A stretch of DNA of 18,247 nt from an uncultured Collinsella sp. (lineage in GTDB: Bacteria > Actinomycetota > Coriobacteriia > Coriobacteriales > Coriobacteriaceae), in contig CALDBJ010000043.1 of NCBI GenBank assembly GCA_937937835.1, forward strand, positions 1 through 18,247, read 5' to 3'. Made by a program: the position numbers and the translations under genes. Below are positions 8,726 to 16,082 of the stretch, in pieces; positions within the stretch are counted from its first letter, which is position 1; each line of letters opens with the position of its first letter. The notes below the pieces were generated by a model that ran no database searches, was not told where the DNA came from, and saw only the letters and a list, made by a program, of their open reading frames with translations.

Positions 8726-9301
8726 ATGGCTGAGACTTCAAAACCGAGCCGCAGAAGGCGGAGTGCCGCGCCGGTCAACCGACGCACAACATCGGTGACG
8801 TGGGGCAAACACGCCTCGGGGTTTGATGGCTCGTTCAAGCGCACTAAATACGGCTATCCTTCGGCAAGCGCCCGCTTGGCAATGCAGGCAGAGTCCTCGC
8901 TGTGGGGCCGCAAACGCGTGGTGGGCTCAAAGCTCAAGCACGACGGAACGCTCGGCTACATCAGCCGCGGGGCGGCTCGCCGCAGCGGGCTCAATCCCGC
9001 CGGCTGGCATCGCTACGTGCCGATCGTGGCCGCCGTTGCAGTGATCGTCATCGCGCTCGCTGCGCTCGGATATGCCGGCGGTGGCGCCAACTTGGACGCA
9101 ATGTTTAAATCGCCCGAGCTCGCGCATGTAGGTACAGAAGTTGTCGAGGGCGCTCAGGCCCAGACGAGCGTCGCGCCCCAGCGCGGTATCGTTGCGGCGG
9201 CCTCCACCATCGCCGATGTGCAAAAGGACGAAGACAAGCAAGGCGACGACGTCGATGCGAATCAGACGAGCGAAACGGCAATAACTCCATCGGCGGGATA
9301 A
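8726..9301 (+). CDS. Hypothetical single-pass membrane protein
   Basis: I do not recognise this 191-residue protein. Residues 1-92 are very basic, with RRRR near residue 9, many Arg/Lys/Ser, and aromatic-Gly patches such as SFKRTKYGYPSASARLA. One clear membrane helix follows, YVPIVAAVAVIVIALAALGY, at about 94-113. The last 75 residues are Ala/Asp/Thr-rich, acidic and probably disordered. The positive-inside rule puts the basic part in the cytoplasm and the acidic tail outside. The frame is open to 8672, but ATG 8726 has GAGG 5 bases upstream. It lies 84 bases after the degenerate NtrC-like regulator, same strand. The basic domain could bind nucleic acid or acidic lipid; that is a guess. Confidence 0.65.
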   Translation: MAETSKPSRRRRSAAPVNRRTTSVTWGKHASGFDGSFKRTKYGYPSASARLAMQAESSLWGRKRVVGSKLKHDGTLGYISRGAARRSGLNPAGWHRYVPIVAAVAVIVIALAALGYAGGGANLDAMFKSPELAHVGTEVVEGAQAQTSVAPQRGIVAAASTIADVQKDEDKQGDDVDANQTSETAITPSAG

Positions 9302-9311
9302 GTTGCGAGTG

Positions 9312-9348
9312 GGGCAGCTAATTTGGGACGGGGCTTTTTTAGCTGCCC
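9312..9348 (+). terminator. Hairpin after the membrane protein gene
   Basis: GGGCAGCTAA (9312-9321) pairs perfectly with TTAGCTGCCC (9339-9348), starting 11 bases after the stop codon. The T-run lies at the end of the 17-base loop and in the arm rather than after the stem, so it is an atypical terminator. Confidence 0.45.
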
Positions 9349-9421
9349 AAGACAGTGGCTCATTCGATGTCAGTCGCCAAAAGCGAGCGAGCCGCATTTG
9401 CGCCAAGGTGACGTGAAATGA

Positions 9422-9450
9422 GAGGGCGCTGACCTTCTGGTCGCGCCCTC
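9422..9450. terminator. Strong hairpin between the membrane protein and nitroreductase genes
   Basis: GAGGGCGC (9422-9429) pairs with 9443-9450, and inside it GACC (9431-9434) pairs with GGTC (9439-9442) around TTCT, with one bulged T. There are only weak T-rich tails on either side. It probably ends the leftward nitroreductase transcript or protects its 3' end. The rest of 9302-9529 shows no gene. Confidence 0.5.
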
Positions 9451-9529
9451 GAAATTGAACGTCAGATTGGCGTGAATGCGGCCCGCGCAGCGTCAACGAG
9501 CCCGCCGTTCGGTAGAATGGCGGAACTAA

Positions 9530-10051
9530 TTACCTTACGTAGACCACGTTGTCGCGGCGGGGTTTGGGCTCGGGCAGCGTGTCCTCGGCATAGCCCAGAA
9601 TGCAGTGACCGACACCGCGCAGGCTGCCGTCGGCGGGTAGACCCCAACTGGCCAGTAGCTCCAGGCCCTCGGGCGAATCGAAAACCTCGTGGGCGCGATG
9701 AATCCAGCACGAATCAACGCCCAGCGCATAGGCAGCGTTGAGCAGGTTGCCCATGGCGAGCGAGCCGTCTTCCAGATGTGTGGGCACGCTGCGGTCAACC
9801 AGCACCACCACAACGGTCTTGGCGCCATAGAAGGGGTCGCTGTTGCTGCCCATGACTTGCGCGTTGAGCTGCGAGAGACGCTCGACGGTCGCGGGGTCGG
9901 TGACGGCGACAAACGTCACCGGCTGGCGGCCCATGCCGCTCGGTGCATATTGGCCGGCTTCGATAATACGTGCAAGCTTTTCGGCCTCGACGGGACGATC
10001 GCTGTAGTTGCGGCAGCTGCGGCGGTGAATGAGTGCTTCGATAGTCTCCAT
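9530..10051 (-). CDS. Nitroreductase family protein
   Basis: The 173-residue protein is a flavin (FMN)-dependent oxidoreductase of the nitroreductase fold, probably a cytoplasmic homodimer. Family marks: the start METIEALIHRRSCRNYSDRP with the FMN-phosphate-binding RRS pattern at about 10-13, APSGMGRQPVTFVAV near 37-51, the helix GSLAMGNLLNAAYALGVDSC and the C-terminal GVGHCILGYAE. The size fits the short, ferredoxin-free members. ATG 10051 is preceded by AAGGAG at a 6-base spacing, which decides the start even though the frame is open to 10147. It is a single-gene unit. The physiological substrate is unknown; members reduce nitroaromatics, quinones or enones. Confidence 0.9.
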   Translation of the reverse strand: METIEALIHRRSCRNYSDRPVEAEKLARIIEAGQYAPSGMGRQPVTFVAVTDPATVERLSQLNAQVMGSNSDPFYGAKTVVVVLVDRSVPTHLEDGSLAMGNLLNAAYALGVDSCWIHRAHEVFDSPEGLELLASWGLPADGSLRGVGHCILGYAEDTLPEPKPRRDNVVYVR

Positions 10052-10202
10052 GGTGTCTCCTTGCGGTGGCGTTGCAGATGCCCCGTTCATACCCGTCGGG
10101 CTCAAACGATAGACGGTCAATTGCCCGGCCAAAAGGATAGATTCCAATTGGGAAAGTAGGTTTGCATAAAAGTACCTTCAGAATGTGACAAACAAATGGG
10201 AT

Positions 10203-10219
10203 GGTTAAACGTTTTATCC
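10203..10219. promoter_or_regulatory. AAACGTTT palindrome, possible operator
   Basis: TTAAACGTTTTA (10205-10216) matches its reverse complement at 10 of 12 positions and is flanked by GGGAT and ATCCC, so the region is also a weak hairpin. The CG-centred form resembles LacI-family operators. A second related sequence, AACGTTTATC, lies at 10299-10308. Both are upstream of the 96-residue protein gene. The rest of 10052-10345 shows no other gene or clear promoter. Confidence 0.35.
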
Positions 10220-10345
10220 CGTCTACCCTGCGGTTTTTTACCACTTGCCTAAATGACGAACGCATAACCTCTGATAAGGGTTTTACTAAAGGAGTACCAA
10301 CGTTTATCAATGCGCCGTGGTGGCGCCGGGCCAGGAGGTAACATC

Positions 10346-10636
10346 ATGTTCCAGGCTGGAGATGTCGTCGAGACCGATTTCGAAGGATTTCTGAAGCTGC
10401 TGCGTTCCAAGACGCGCGCTTTCGTGTCGATCAACGATCACGAGTACTACATCACGCACACCGATGGCTATTGGCGTGTTCAGGATTGCGAGGCCCTCAA
10501 CGACAAGGGCCACTTTACTGACTGTTCTGAGTTGGTCAACACGGTCTGCGAGGTCGTCGAGCTGCCGTGGATTGCCGGCAAGAGCCTGCATGACAGCTTC
10601 TCGGGCGCTACGGTCTATGAGGCCGTCGCCGCTTAA
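10346..10636 (+). CDS. Small conserved-looking hypothetical protein
   Basis: The 96-residue protein is acidic, soluble, and has no signal peptide or membrane span. I do not recognise a family. It begins MFQAGDVVETDFEGFLKLLR, then has a beta-rich stretch FVSINDHEYYITHTDGYWRV and a C-terminal half with two separated cysteines (CSELVNTVCEV). It is a real gene by signals: an excellent AGGAGGT ribosome site 6 bases before ATG 10346, the codon use of its neighbours, and a textbook terminator after it. It stands alone with its own long upstream region (294 bases to the nitroreductase start). The compact fold and alternating strands could suit a small regulatory or binding protein, but no function can be assigned. 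Confidence 0.75.
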   Translation: MFQAGDVVETDFEGFLKLLRSKTRAFVSINDHEYYITHTDGYWRVQDCEALNDKGHFTDCSELVNTVCEVVELPWIAGKSLHDSFSGATVYEAVAA

Positions 10637-10662
10637 CAGGCAATAAAACCCGATTTTCACGT

Positions 10663-10698
10663 GACCGCTGGCGCCGCCCCCGCGCCGGCGGTCTTTTT
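10663..10698 (+). terminator. Intrinsic terminator of the 96-residue protein gene
   Basis: A 12-bp GC-rich stem, 10663-10674 with 10682-10693 and one T·G pair, is followed directly by TTTTT at 10694-10698. It starts 26 bases after the stop codon. Confidence 0.92.
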
Positions 10699-10741
10699 CT
10701 GCCGATAGGCCATAAAAATGCACGCATTTGCGGAGAGCCTG

Positions 10742-10803
10742 TTGACGATAGTCAAAACTCGGACTAATCTAGAGACACATAATTGGTCAAAAATCGGACA
10801 ATT
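10742..10803 (+). promoter_or_regulatory. Promoter and probable operators of the MarR-ABC exporter operon
   Basis: TTGACG (10742-10747), a 17-base spacer and TAATCT (10765-10770) form the best promoter in the window. A direct repeat, GTCAAAACTCGGACTA (10751-10766) and GTCAAAAATCGGACAA (10786-10801), covers the spacer/-10 and the start region at a 35-base period. The second copy lies inside the inverted pair AATTG (10781-10785) / CAATT (10799-10803), a pattern common at MarR-family sites. Autorepression by the MarR protein is inferred. Confidence 0.7.
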
Positions 10804-10817
10804 GAATGGTGGGATAG

Positions 10818-11318
10818 ATGAATAGTGCGGTTACGCTGGTCGACTTCGATCGGTTGCTCAGTGGACTCGACCATATCTATTCGGAGTTCTCGCGCGCCTG
10901 CGGCCTTTCGGACTGCGCCTACTGGATGCTCGTCGACACGAGTGCAGCGGGCGGAAGCGTTGCCGTGAGTCGGCTGACGAGTGAATGGTTCTACAGCAAA
11001 TAGACCATCAATCCGGCGATTAAAACGCTTAGGGCGCGAGGGCTTGCGACGTTGGAGTTTGCCGAGGGCAGTCGTAAAAACAAGGTTGTACGACTGACCG
11101 AAGAAGGCGTGCGGTTTGCCAAGCGCTACGCGTTGCCGGCGCAAAAAGCCGAGCAACAGGCATTCGAGGCGCTCGAGCCGTGGGAACAGTGCGAGATCAT
11201 GCGCTTGGTCGGTAAGTTCTCCCATGTTCTTAACGAAGAGTGCGAGGCATTTAAACGGCAAGTGGCCGCCGAGAACGAGACTGACGATAAGGGCGAGGGG
11301 GACGCATGCGACTCTTAA
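10818..11318 (+). pseudogene. MarR-family regulator interrupted by an in-frame amber codon
   Basis: One reading frame of 167 codons encodes a MarR-type winged-helix protein, except for TAG at 11001-11003. Before it lies a 61-residue start, MNSAVTLVDFDRLLSGLDHI, then CGLSDCAYWML and LTSEWFYSK. After it, in the same frame, come TINPAIKTLRARGLATLEFA, GSRKNKVVRLTEEG and a helical C-terminal dimer segment. MarR relatives carry SKQTxNxAI at the recognition helix, so the stop replaces Gln: CAG to TAG. The frame is otherwise intact and its codon use is normal, which suggests recent loss. A TTG at 11052 could allow partial reinitiation, but that product would lack most of the recognition helix. It overlaps the first ABC gene by 13 bases. 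Alternatives are a sequencing error or suppression. Confidence 0.8.
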
Positions 11319-13042
11319 TGAGGTTTATGAGGCCGTACCGCGGTCTGATTGCGGTGACGCTGTTTGCGGTGCTGATAGATAACGTCGGTACGCTGTTGGT
11401 TCCCACGATGCTGGCGAACATGGTCAACACCGGTATTACCACGGGTGATGTCGACTATATATTACGCAACGGCCTGTACATGCTTATCGCGACCGGCATG
11501 GCCAGCGGCGGCACGGTGCTGGGCTGCTATCTTTCGGCGCGCCTGGCCGCCAACGTGGCCTGCGATATCCGCAATGCCGTGTACGACAAGTCGCTCGAGC
11601 TGTCCGCCAGCGACTTTGAGCGCTTTGGCACGGGTTCGATGATCACGCGCTCGCTCAACGACATCAACGTGATTCAGCAAGCTGTCCTTCAGACGATTCA
11701 GCTGGTGCTGCCGGTGCCGTTCTTGGCCGTGGCAGGCATCATTTTTGCTTGGTTCATCGATCCCGCCATGGGTACGCTGCTGGGCGTGGTGGTTGCGATC
11801 GTGCTGGTGGCGGCGGTCTTTACCGTTGCCAACGCCGCGCCGATCTTTATGCGCCTGCAGAGCTTTATCGACCGCATGAACGTGGTGCTGCGCGAGAACA
11901 TCGTGGGCGTGCGCGTCATCCGCGCATTTAACAAGGAGCGCCACGAGGAGCAGCGCCTGGACGAGGTGTTTAGCGATTACGCGGCCAATGCCATCAAGGT
12001 CAACCACCTGTTTGTGGGTCTCGACAGCTCCAGCTTCTTTTTGATGAATATCGCCGAGGTGGCGGTGCTGTGGGTGGGCGGCAACCGCGTGGGCGTCCAC
12101 GCCATGCAAATCGGTAGCATCTCGGCCGTGCTGGAGTACGCGATCCTGATCCTGTTCTTTGTGATGACGGCGCAGATGGTGATTCTGACGCTCCCACGCG
12201 CCGCCGCATGCCTGAACCGTGCGCAGCAGGTGTTGGAGATTGAGCCGAGCATCGTGGACGGCAAGCGCACGCTGGACACGTGCGCGGCGGAGTCTGTTGA
12301 CGGTGCCGACGCGGTGGCCGTGTTCGACCACATGTCGTTCCGTTTTGACGATGCCGACGAGGATACCCTGTGCGACCTGAGCTTTGCCTGTCGCCGTAGC
12401 CAGACCACGGCGATTGTAGGCTCGACGGGTTCGGGCAAGTCGACGGTGGCCAAGCTCTTGCTTCGCTTCCACGATGCCACGAAGGGCGCCATTCGCCTGA
12501 ATGGCATCGATCTGCGCGACCTTTCGCAAGACGACATCCGCGGGCGTATCGCCTATGTGCCGCAGAAGGCATGGCTGTTCTCGGGTACGGTGGCGAGCAA
12601 CCTGCGCTTTGGCAACGAAGACGCGACTGAGGCTGACATGCTCCATGCGCTGGAGGTTGCCCAGAGCACCTTTGTGCTCGACCAGCCCCAGGGGCTCGAT
12701 ACGCCGGTGGCCCAGGGCGGCACGAACTTCTCGGGTGGTCAGCGCCAGCGCCTGGCGATTGCCCGCGCACTCATGAAGCATGCCGATCTATATATCTTCG
12801 ACGACAGTTTTTCGGCCCTGGACTTTAAGACCGATGCGGCACTGCGCCATGCGCTGCAGGACGAGACGTGCGATGCCGCGGTGCTCATCATCGCCCAGCG
12901 CATCTCGACTATTTTGCATGCCGATCAGATCGTGGTGCTCAAAGACGGCGAGATCGTGGGCCTAGGCACGCACGACGAGCTCATGGAAACCTGCGAGGTG
13001 TACCGCGCAATCGCGGAATCGCAGATGAAGGGAGGTGAGTAG
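11306..13042 (+). CDS. ABC exporter half-transporter with degenerate nucleotide site (TM287-like)
   Basis: The 578-residue protein has an N-terminal six-helix exporter domain (about 1-330) fused to an ATP-binding domain. Seen: Walker A GSTGSGKST at 372-380, signature FSGGQ at about 475-479, Walker B YIFDDSFSALD with Asp500 where the catalytic Glu belongs, and AQRIST with Gln531 in place of the switch His. This pair of changes marks the non-hydrolysing subunit of heterodimeric exporters such as TM287/288, BmrCD and LmrCD. Start ATG 11306 has GAGGGG upstream and overlaps the MarR frame; ATG 11318, in the same frame, is an alternative with a TAATG overlap. It is followed one base later by its partner gene. 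The substrate (drug, peptide or lipid) is unknown. Confidence 0.93.
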   Translation: MRLLMRFMRPYRGLIAVTLFAVLIDNVGTLLVPTMLANMVNTGITTGDVDYILRNGLYMLIATGMASGGTVLGCYLSARLAANVACDIRNAVYDKSLELSASDFERFGTGSMITRSLNDINVIQQAVLQTIQLVLPVPFLAVAGIIFAWFIDPAMGTLLGVVVAIVLVAAVFTVANAAPIFMRLQSFIDRMNVVLRENIVGVRVIRAFNKERHEEQRLDEVFSDYAANAIKVNHLFVGLDSSSFFLMNIAEVAVLWVGGNRVGVHAMQIGSISAVLEYAILILFFVMTAQMVILTLPRAAACLNRAQQVLEIEPSIVDGKRTLDTCAAESVDGADAVAVFDHMSFRFDDADEDTLCDLSFACRRSQTTAIVGSTGSGKSTVAKLLLRFHDATKGAIRLNGIDLRDLSQDDIRGRIAYVPQKAWLFSGTVASNLRFGNEDATEADMLHALEVAQSTFVLDQPQGLDTPVAQGGTNFSGGQRQRLAIARALMKHADLYIFDDSFSALDFKTDAALRHALQDETCDAAVLIIAQRISTILHADQIVVLKDGEIVGLGTHDELMETCEVYRAIAESQMKGGE

Positions 13043-13043
13043 C

Positions 13044-15044
13044 ATGACCGAGGAGCTCAAGAAGCAGGGCATCGTCGATGGCGCTGCGGTTGTAGAGACA
13101 GTCGAGGAGACGGGCGTCGCGCCCGACCTGGACGAAGCCGCCAAGGCGGCGGAGCGCGAGGCTCGCCGCCAAGCGCTCTACGAGGAAAACGAACGTGCCG
13201 AGGACGAGCGCGCCCGCGCCGAGGCAGAGCGTATGCGCGACGTGGACGACGAAGACGAGGACGAGACGCCTCGGGATACCTGGGCGACGGTGCGCCGCCT
13301 GTGGAGTGAGGCTGCCGGCGACCATTGGCGCTTCTATATCGTGTTCGCGAGCATTGTGTTCTATGTCATCTTTAACACCGCCGCGCCGGCATATAGCGCC
13401 CGCGTGATCGATGAGCTGTGGGGCCACATTCAGGTGGCGTTTGCCAACGACACCACTTTCAGCATCACCTGGGAGAACTGCGGCAAGACCATTTTCGTCT
13501 ACTTTATGATCTGGACTGCCGCTGCCTCGTTCTATGCGCTCCAGAGCTTTTTGATGTCGAGCGTCGCTGAGCGTCTCAATCTGCGCCTGCGCAACCGCAT
13601 CGCGCAAAAGCTCAACCGTCTGCCGCTCGCCTATTTTGACGCGCATCGTCCCGGCGAGGTCGTCAGCCGCGCGACCAACGACCTGGACAAGATGTCCGAG
13701 AGCATGCAGCGCGGATTGCTGCAGCTGCTCGTGTCGATCGGCACGGTTGTTGGTGCTGTGAGCGTGATGTTCGTGTTCAGCGTGCAGCTTACGCTCGTCT
13801 TTCTGTTCTTTACGGCACTGTCGCTGCTGGTGACGAAGGTCGTCTCGCGCCGCACACACGATGTGACGGGCGAGCGCCAGGAGTGGGTGTCCAAGATTAC
13901 GAGTGCGGTCGAGGAAGGCTATTCGGGCCGTCTGGTGATCCGCGCGTTTAACCGCGAACGCCAAAGTTCTGCCGAGGTGCACCAGGCCTCGGGCGAGCTG
14001 GCACGCGTGAGTGCCAAGGCCGACTTTATGATCAATGCCGTCGGCCCTGCGGTGCGCTTTATCGGCCGTTTGGCGCAGATCGTGATCGCGCTGGTGGGCT
14101 GCAGCATGCTGGTTGCCGGTCACATGACCGTCGGCGTGTTCCAGGCGTTCTTCCAGTTTATCTACGAGGCGTCCGAACCCATGACGCAGCTGTCGTTTAC
14201 CTTCAACTCGCTGCAGAGCGCGTTGGCGAGTGCGGAGCGCGTGTTCGACCTGCTCGATGAGCCCGAGATGGAGGCCGATCCGCTGCCGGACGAGGCCGCC
14301 AAGCTGCCGGGTCGCGTTGAGGGTCGCGTCTCCTTTGAGCACGTGCGCTTTGGTTATTCGCCCGACAAGCCGCTTATGCACGACGTGTCGTTTACCGCCG
14401 AGCCGGGCCAGAAGATTGCCGTGGTGGGAACCACGGGCGCGGGCAAGACGACGCTCATCAACCTGCTCATGCGCTTCTACGAGATTGACGGCGGGCGTAT
14501 TACGCTCGACGGCGTGGATACGAGCCGCATGGACCGCGGCGAGCTACGGCAGCAGTTTGGCATGGTGCTGCAGGACGCCTGGCTGTTCGATGGCACGATT
14601 GCCGAAAACATCGCCTACGGCTGTCCCGAGGCGACGCGTGAGGAGATCGTGGCGGCTGCGCGCGCCGCGCAGGTCGACTTCTTTGTGCGCACCATGCCGC
14701 AGGGCTATGACACGCGCGTGGCCAACGATGCCGAAAGCATCAGCCAGGGCCAGCGTCAGCTGCTGACCATCGCACGCGTGCTGCTCAATAACCCGGCGAT
14801 TCTCATCCTGGACGAGGCGACCTCAAGCGTGGATACGCGTACCGAGCTTGCCATCGGTCGTGCCATGGACGCGCTCATGCGCGGGCGCACGAGCTTTGTG
14901 ATCGCGCACCGCCTGTCGACGATCGTGGACGCCGACCTGATCTTGGTCATGGATCACGGCAACATTATCGAGCAGGGCACGCATAAGGAGCTGCTGGCTG
15001 CCGAGGGTGCCTACGCCGACCTCTATCTGAGCCAGTTCGCATAA
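13044..15044 (+). CDS. ABC exporter half-transporter, catalytically canonical partner (TM288-like)
   Basis: The 666-residue protein has a charged cytoplasmic extension of about 80 residues rich in Glu, Ala and Arg (probable helix or coiled coil, with an acidic DDEDEDE run), then six membrane helices and an ATP-binding domain. Seen: Walker A GTTGAGKTT at 462-470, signature ISQGQ at 566-570 instead of LSGGQ, Walker B ILILDEATSSVD with catalytic Glu591, and IAHRLST with His622. The altered signature pairs with the degenerate Walker site of the upstream protein, leaving one full ATPase site per heterodimer. The ribosome site GGAGGTGA overlaps the end of the preceding gene, and ATG 13044 starts one base after its stop, so the two are translationally coupled. 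Confidence 0.93.
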   Translation: MTEELKKQGIVDGAAVVETVEETGVAPDLDEAAKAAEREARRQALYEENERAEDERARAEAERMRDVDDEDEDETPRDTWATVRRLWSEAAGDHWRFYIVFASIVFYVIFNTAAPAYSARVIDELWGHIQVAFANDTTFSITWENCGKTIFVYFMIWTAAASFYALQSFLMSSVAERLNLRLRNRIAQKLNRLPLAYFDAHRPGEVVSRATNDLDKMSESMQRGLLQLLVSIGTVVGAVSVMFVFSVQLTLVFLFFTALSLLVTKVVSRRTHDVTGERQEWVSKITSAVEEGYSGRLVIRAFNRERQSSAEVHQASGELARVSAKADFMINAVGPAVRFIGRLAQIVIALVGCSMLVAGHMTVGVFQAFFQFIYEASEPMTQLSFTFNSLQSALASAERVFDLLDEPEMEADPLPDEAAKLPGRVEGRVSFEHVRFGYSPDKPLMHDVSFTAEPGQKIAVVGTTGAGKTTLINLLMRFYEIDGGRITLDGVDTSRMDRGELRQQFGMVLQDAWLFDGTIAENIAYGCPEATREEIVAAARAAQVDFFVRTMPQGYDTRVANDAESISQGQRQLLTIARVLLNNPAILILDEATSSVDTRTELAIGRAMDALMRGRTSFVIAHRLSTIVDADLILVMDHGNIIEQGTHKELLAAEGAYADLYLSQFA

Positions 15045-15074
15045 TGTGACAAAGGGACAGTCTCTTTGCCACAT
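15044..15074 (+). repeat. Hairpin repeat with internal GGGACAG box, copy D
   Basis: ATGTGACAAAG (15044-15054) pairs with CTTTGCCACAT (15064-15074) with one A·C mismatch, around GGACAGTCT. The AAAGGGACAG core matches copies A and C, while the outer stem is different. Its first base is the last base of the ABC gene's TAA stop codon, mirroring copy C at the GntR-type gene. Confidence 0.65.
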
Positions 15075-15081
15075 CACAAAT

Positions 15082-15117
15082 AAGGCGCGCCGGGGATGAA
15101 TTCCCTGGCGCGCCTTT
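15082..15117. terminator. Terminator between the ABC operon and cysE
   Basis: AAGGCGCGCC (15082-15091) pairs with GGCGCGCCTT (15107-15116), extended inward by a G·T pair and GGG/CCC. A short T-run follows on the right and an A-pair on the left, so it can serve both convergent transcripts. The rest of 15045-15154 shows no gene. Confidence 0.8.
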
Positions 15118-15154
15118 GCGTTGATGCCGATGTCGTTTTGTGCCGCTTGCGTTC

Positions 15155-15859
15155 CTAGCGTTCGTCCACGAGCTTGGCGACGAGGGCCTTGAGCTCGGCC
15201 ACCTCTCGCTCGAGTTCCTTGACGCGGCGGGCATTCTCGGTGATGCCCTGGCGGTTGAGGGCGGACTGCTCGGCGGCGTCATCGGGCATGTACTCGCGAT
15301 GCTGCTTGGCGTCGAAACTCTCCTCGAACACACGGCAGCCGTTGCGCTTGATGATGCGTCCCGGCACGCCCACGACGGTGCAGTTGTCGGGGACGTCCTT
15401 AACGACGACCGAGTTGCCGCCGATCTTGACGTTGTTGCCGATGCGGATGTTGCCGAGCACCTTGGCGCCCGTGCCCACCGTGACATTGTTGCCCAGGGTG
15501 GGGTGACGCTTGCCGGTCTCGTTGCCGGTGCCGCCGAGCGTGACGCCCTGGTAGAGCACACAGTTGTCGCCCACAATGGTGGTCTCGCCGATGACGACGC
15601 CCATGGCGTGGTCGATAAAGAAGTGCTTGCCAATCTGCGCGGCAGGGTGAATCTCGACGCCGGTGATGTGGCGGGTGATTTGCGAGAGCACGCGGGCGAG
15701 CGAGCGATGACCGTGCTCCCACAGCCAGTGCTCGGGCACGTGGTTCCACTTGGCGTGCAGGCCAGGATAGGAAAGAAAGATGACCAGACCGTTTTGCGCG
15801 GCGGGGTCCTGCGCCTGGACGGTCTTGATGTCCTCGCGAATGGTATTGATAAAGCTCAC
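15155..15859 (-). CDS. cysE: Serine O-acetyltransferase
   Basis: CysE acetylates serine with acetyl-CoA to O-acetylserine, the precursor of cysteine. The 234-residue protein has a short helical N-terminus starting VSFINTIREDIKTVQAQDPA and the left-handed beta-helix of hexapeptide repeats at about 65-170. It carries FFIDHAMGVVIGETTIVGDN, holding the catalytic Asp-His pair, GVTLGGTG, KRHPTLGNNVTVGTGAKVLG and VVGVPGRIIKR. A charged C-terminal helix, RVKELEREVAELKALVAKL, looks like a coiled coil and replaces the usual short inhibitory tail. The frame is open to 15934, but GTG 15859 has GGGAGGG upstream and matches the family start. No cysK is adjacent; it stands alone between two terminator/promoter regions. 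Confidence 0.92.
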   Translation of the reverse strand: MSFINTIREDIKTVQAQDPAAQNGLVIFLSYPGLHAKWNHVPEHWLWEHGHRSLARVLSQITRHITGVEIHPAAQIGKHFFIDHAMGVVIGETTIVGDNCVLYQGVTLGGTGNETGKRHPTLGNNVTVGTGAKVLGNIRIGNNVKIGGNSVVVKDVPDNCTVVGVPGRIIKRNGCRVFEESFDAKQHREYMPDDAAEQSALNRQGITENARRVKELEREVAELKALVAKLVDER

Positions 15860-15900
15860 CGGCCGCCCTCCCTTAGCGCCATGGCAATGCGATTCAATAA

Positions 15901-15917
15901 AGTATAGCGATTCGCTA
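15901..15917 (-). promoter_or_regulatory. cysE promoter -10 and overlapping palindrome
   Basis: Read leftward, TATACT (15906-15901) is the -10 box. It overlaps a perfect 13-base dyad, TAGCGA-T-TCGCTA (15905-15917, read on +), and GCGATTC recurs nearby at about 15889-15895. A factor bound there would block the promoter. No -35 of good quality is visible. The regulator is unknown; a cysteine or sulfur signal would be logical. Confidence 0.45.
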
Positions 15918-16002
15918 GGGATTAAAAAGGACAATCTTGGCGGCTTTGCGCTACAAGTGTCAGTTATGCAAACTTGCTGGTAATGGAGTCATGCTTTTGT
16001 GG

Positions 16003-16036
16003 GGTTGCGCACGAGGGGGCACCGCAACCGTATACT
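16003..16036 (+). promoter_or_regulatory. DedA gene promoter with inverted repeat in the spacer region
   Basis: TATACT (16031-16036) is a good -10 box 46 bases before the start codon. Directly upstream, GGTTGCG (16003-16009) and CGCAACC (16023-16029) form a perfect 7-bp dyad with a 13-base spacer, lying where polymerase would bind. TTGCGC at 16005-16010 is a -35-like sequence but is spaced 20 bases away. Regulation is inferred. Confidence 0.4.
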
Positions 16037-16082
16037 GGTCAACTTGGACGTATCCGCGCCCACAACTGAGAGGTTTTACTTC

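Noticed and set aside
11052..11318. Separate small gene starting at TTG 11052
   Set aside because: It is in the same frame as the MarR gene and encodes its C-terminal half; better explained as one interrupted gene.
11462..12781. Long open frames on the - strand opposite the ABC genes (also 12981-14381)
   Set aside because: They are His/Arg-rich shadow translations of the transporter genes with no recognisable domain.
13035..13043. GTG start for the second ABC protein
   Set aside because: It lies inside the GGAGGTGA ribosome site; ATG 13044 is correctly spaced from it.
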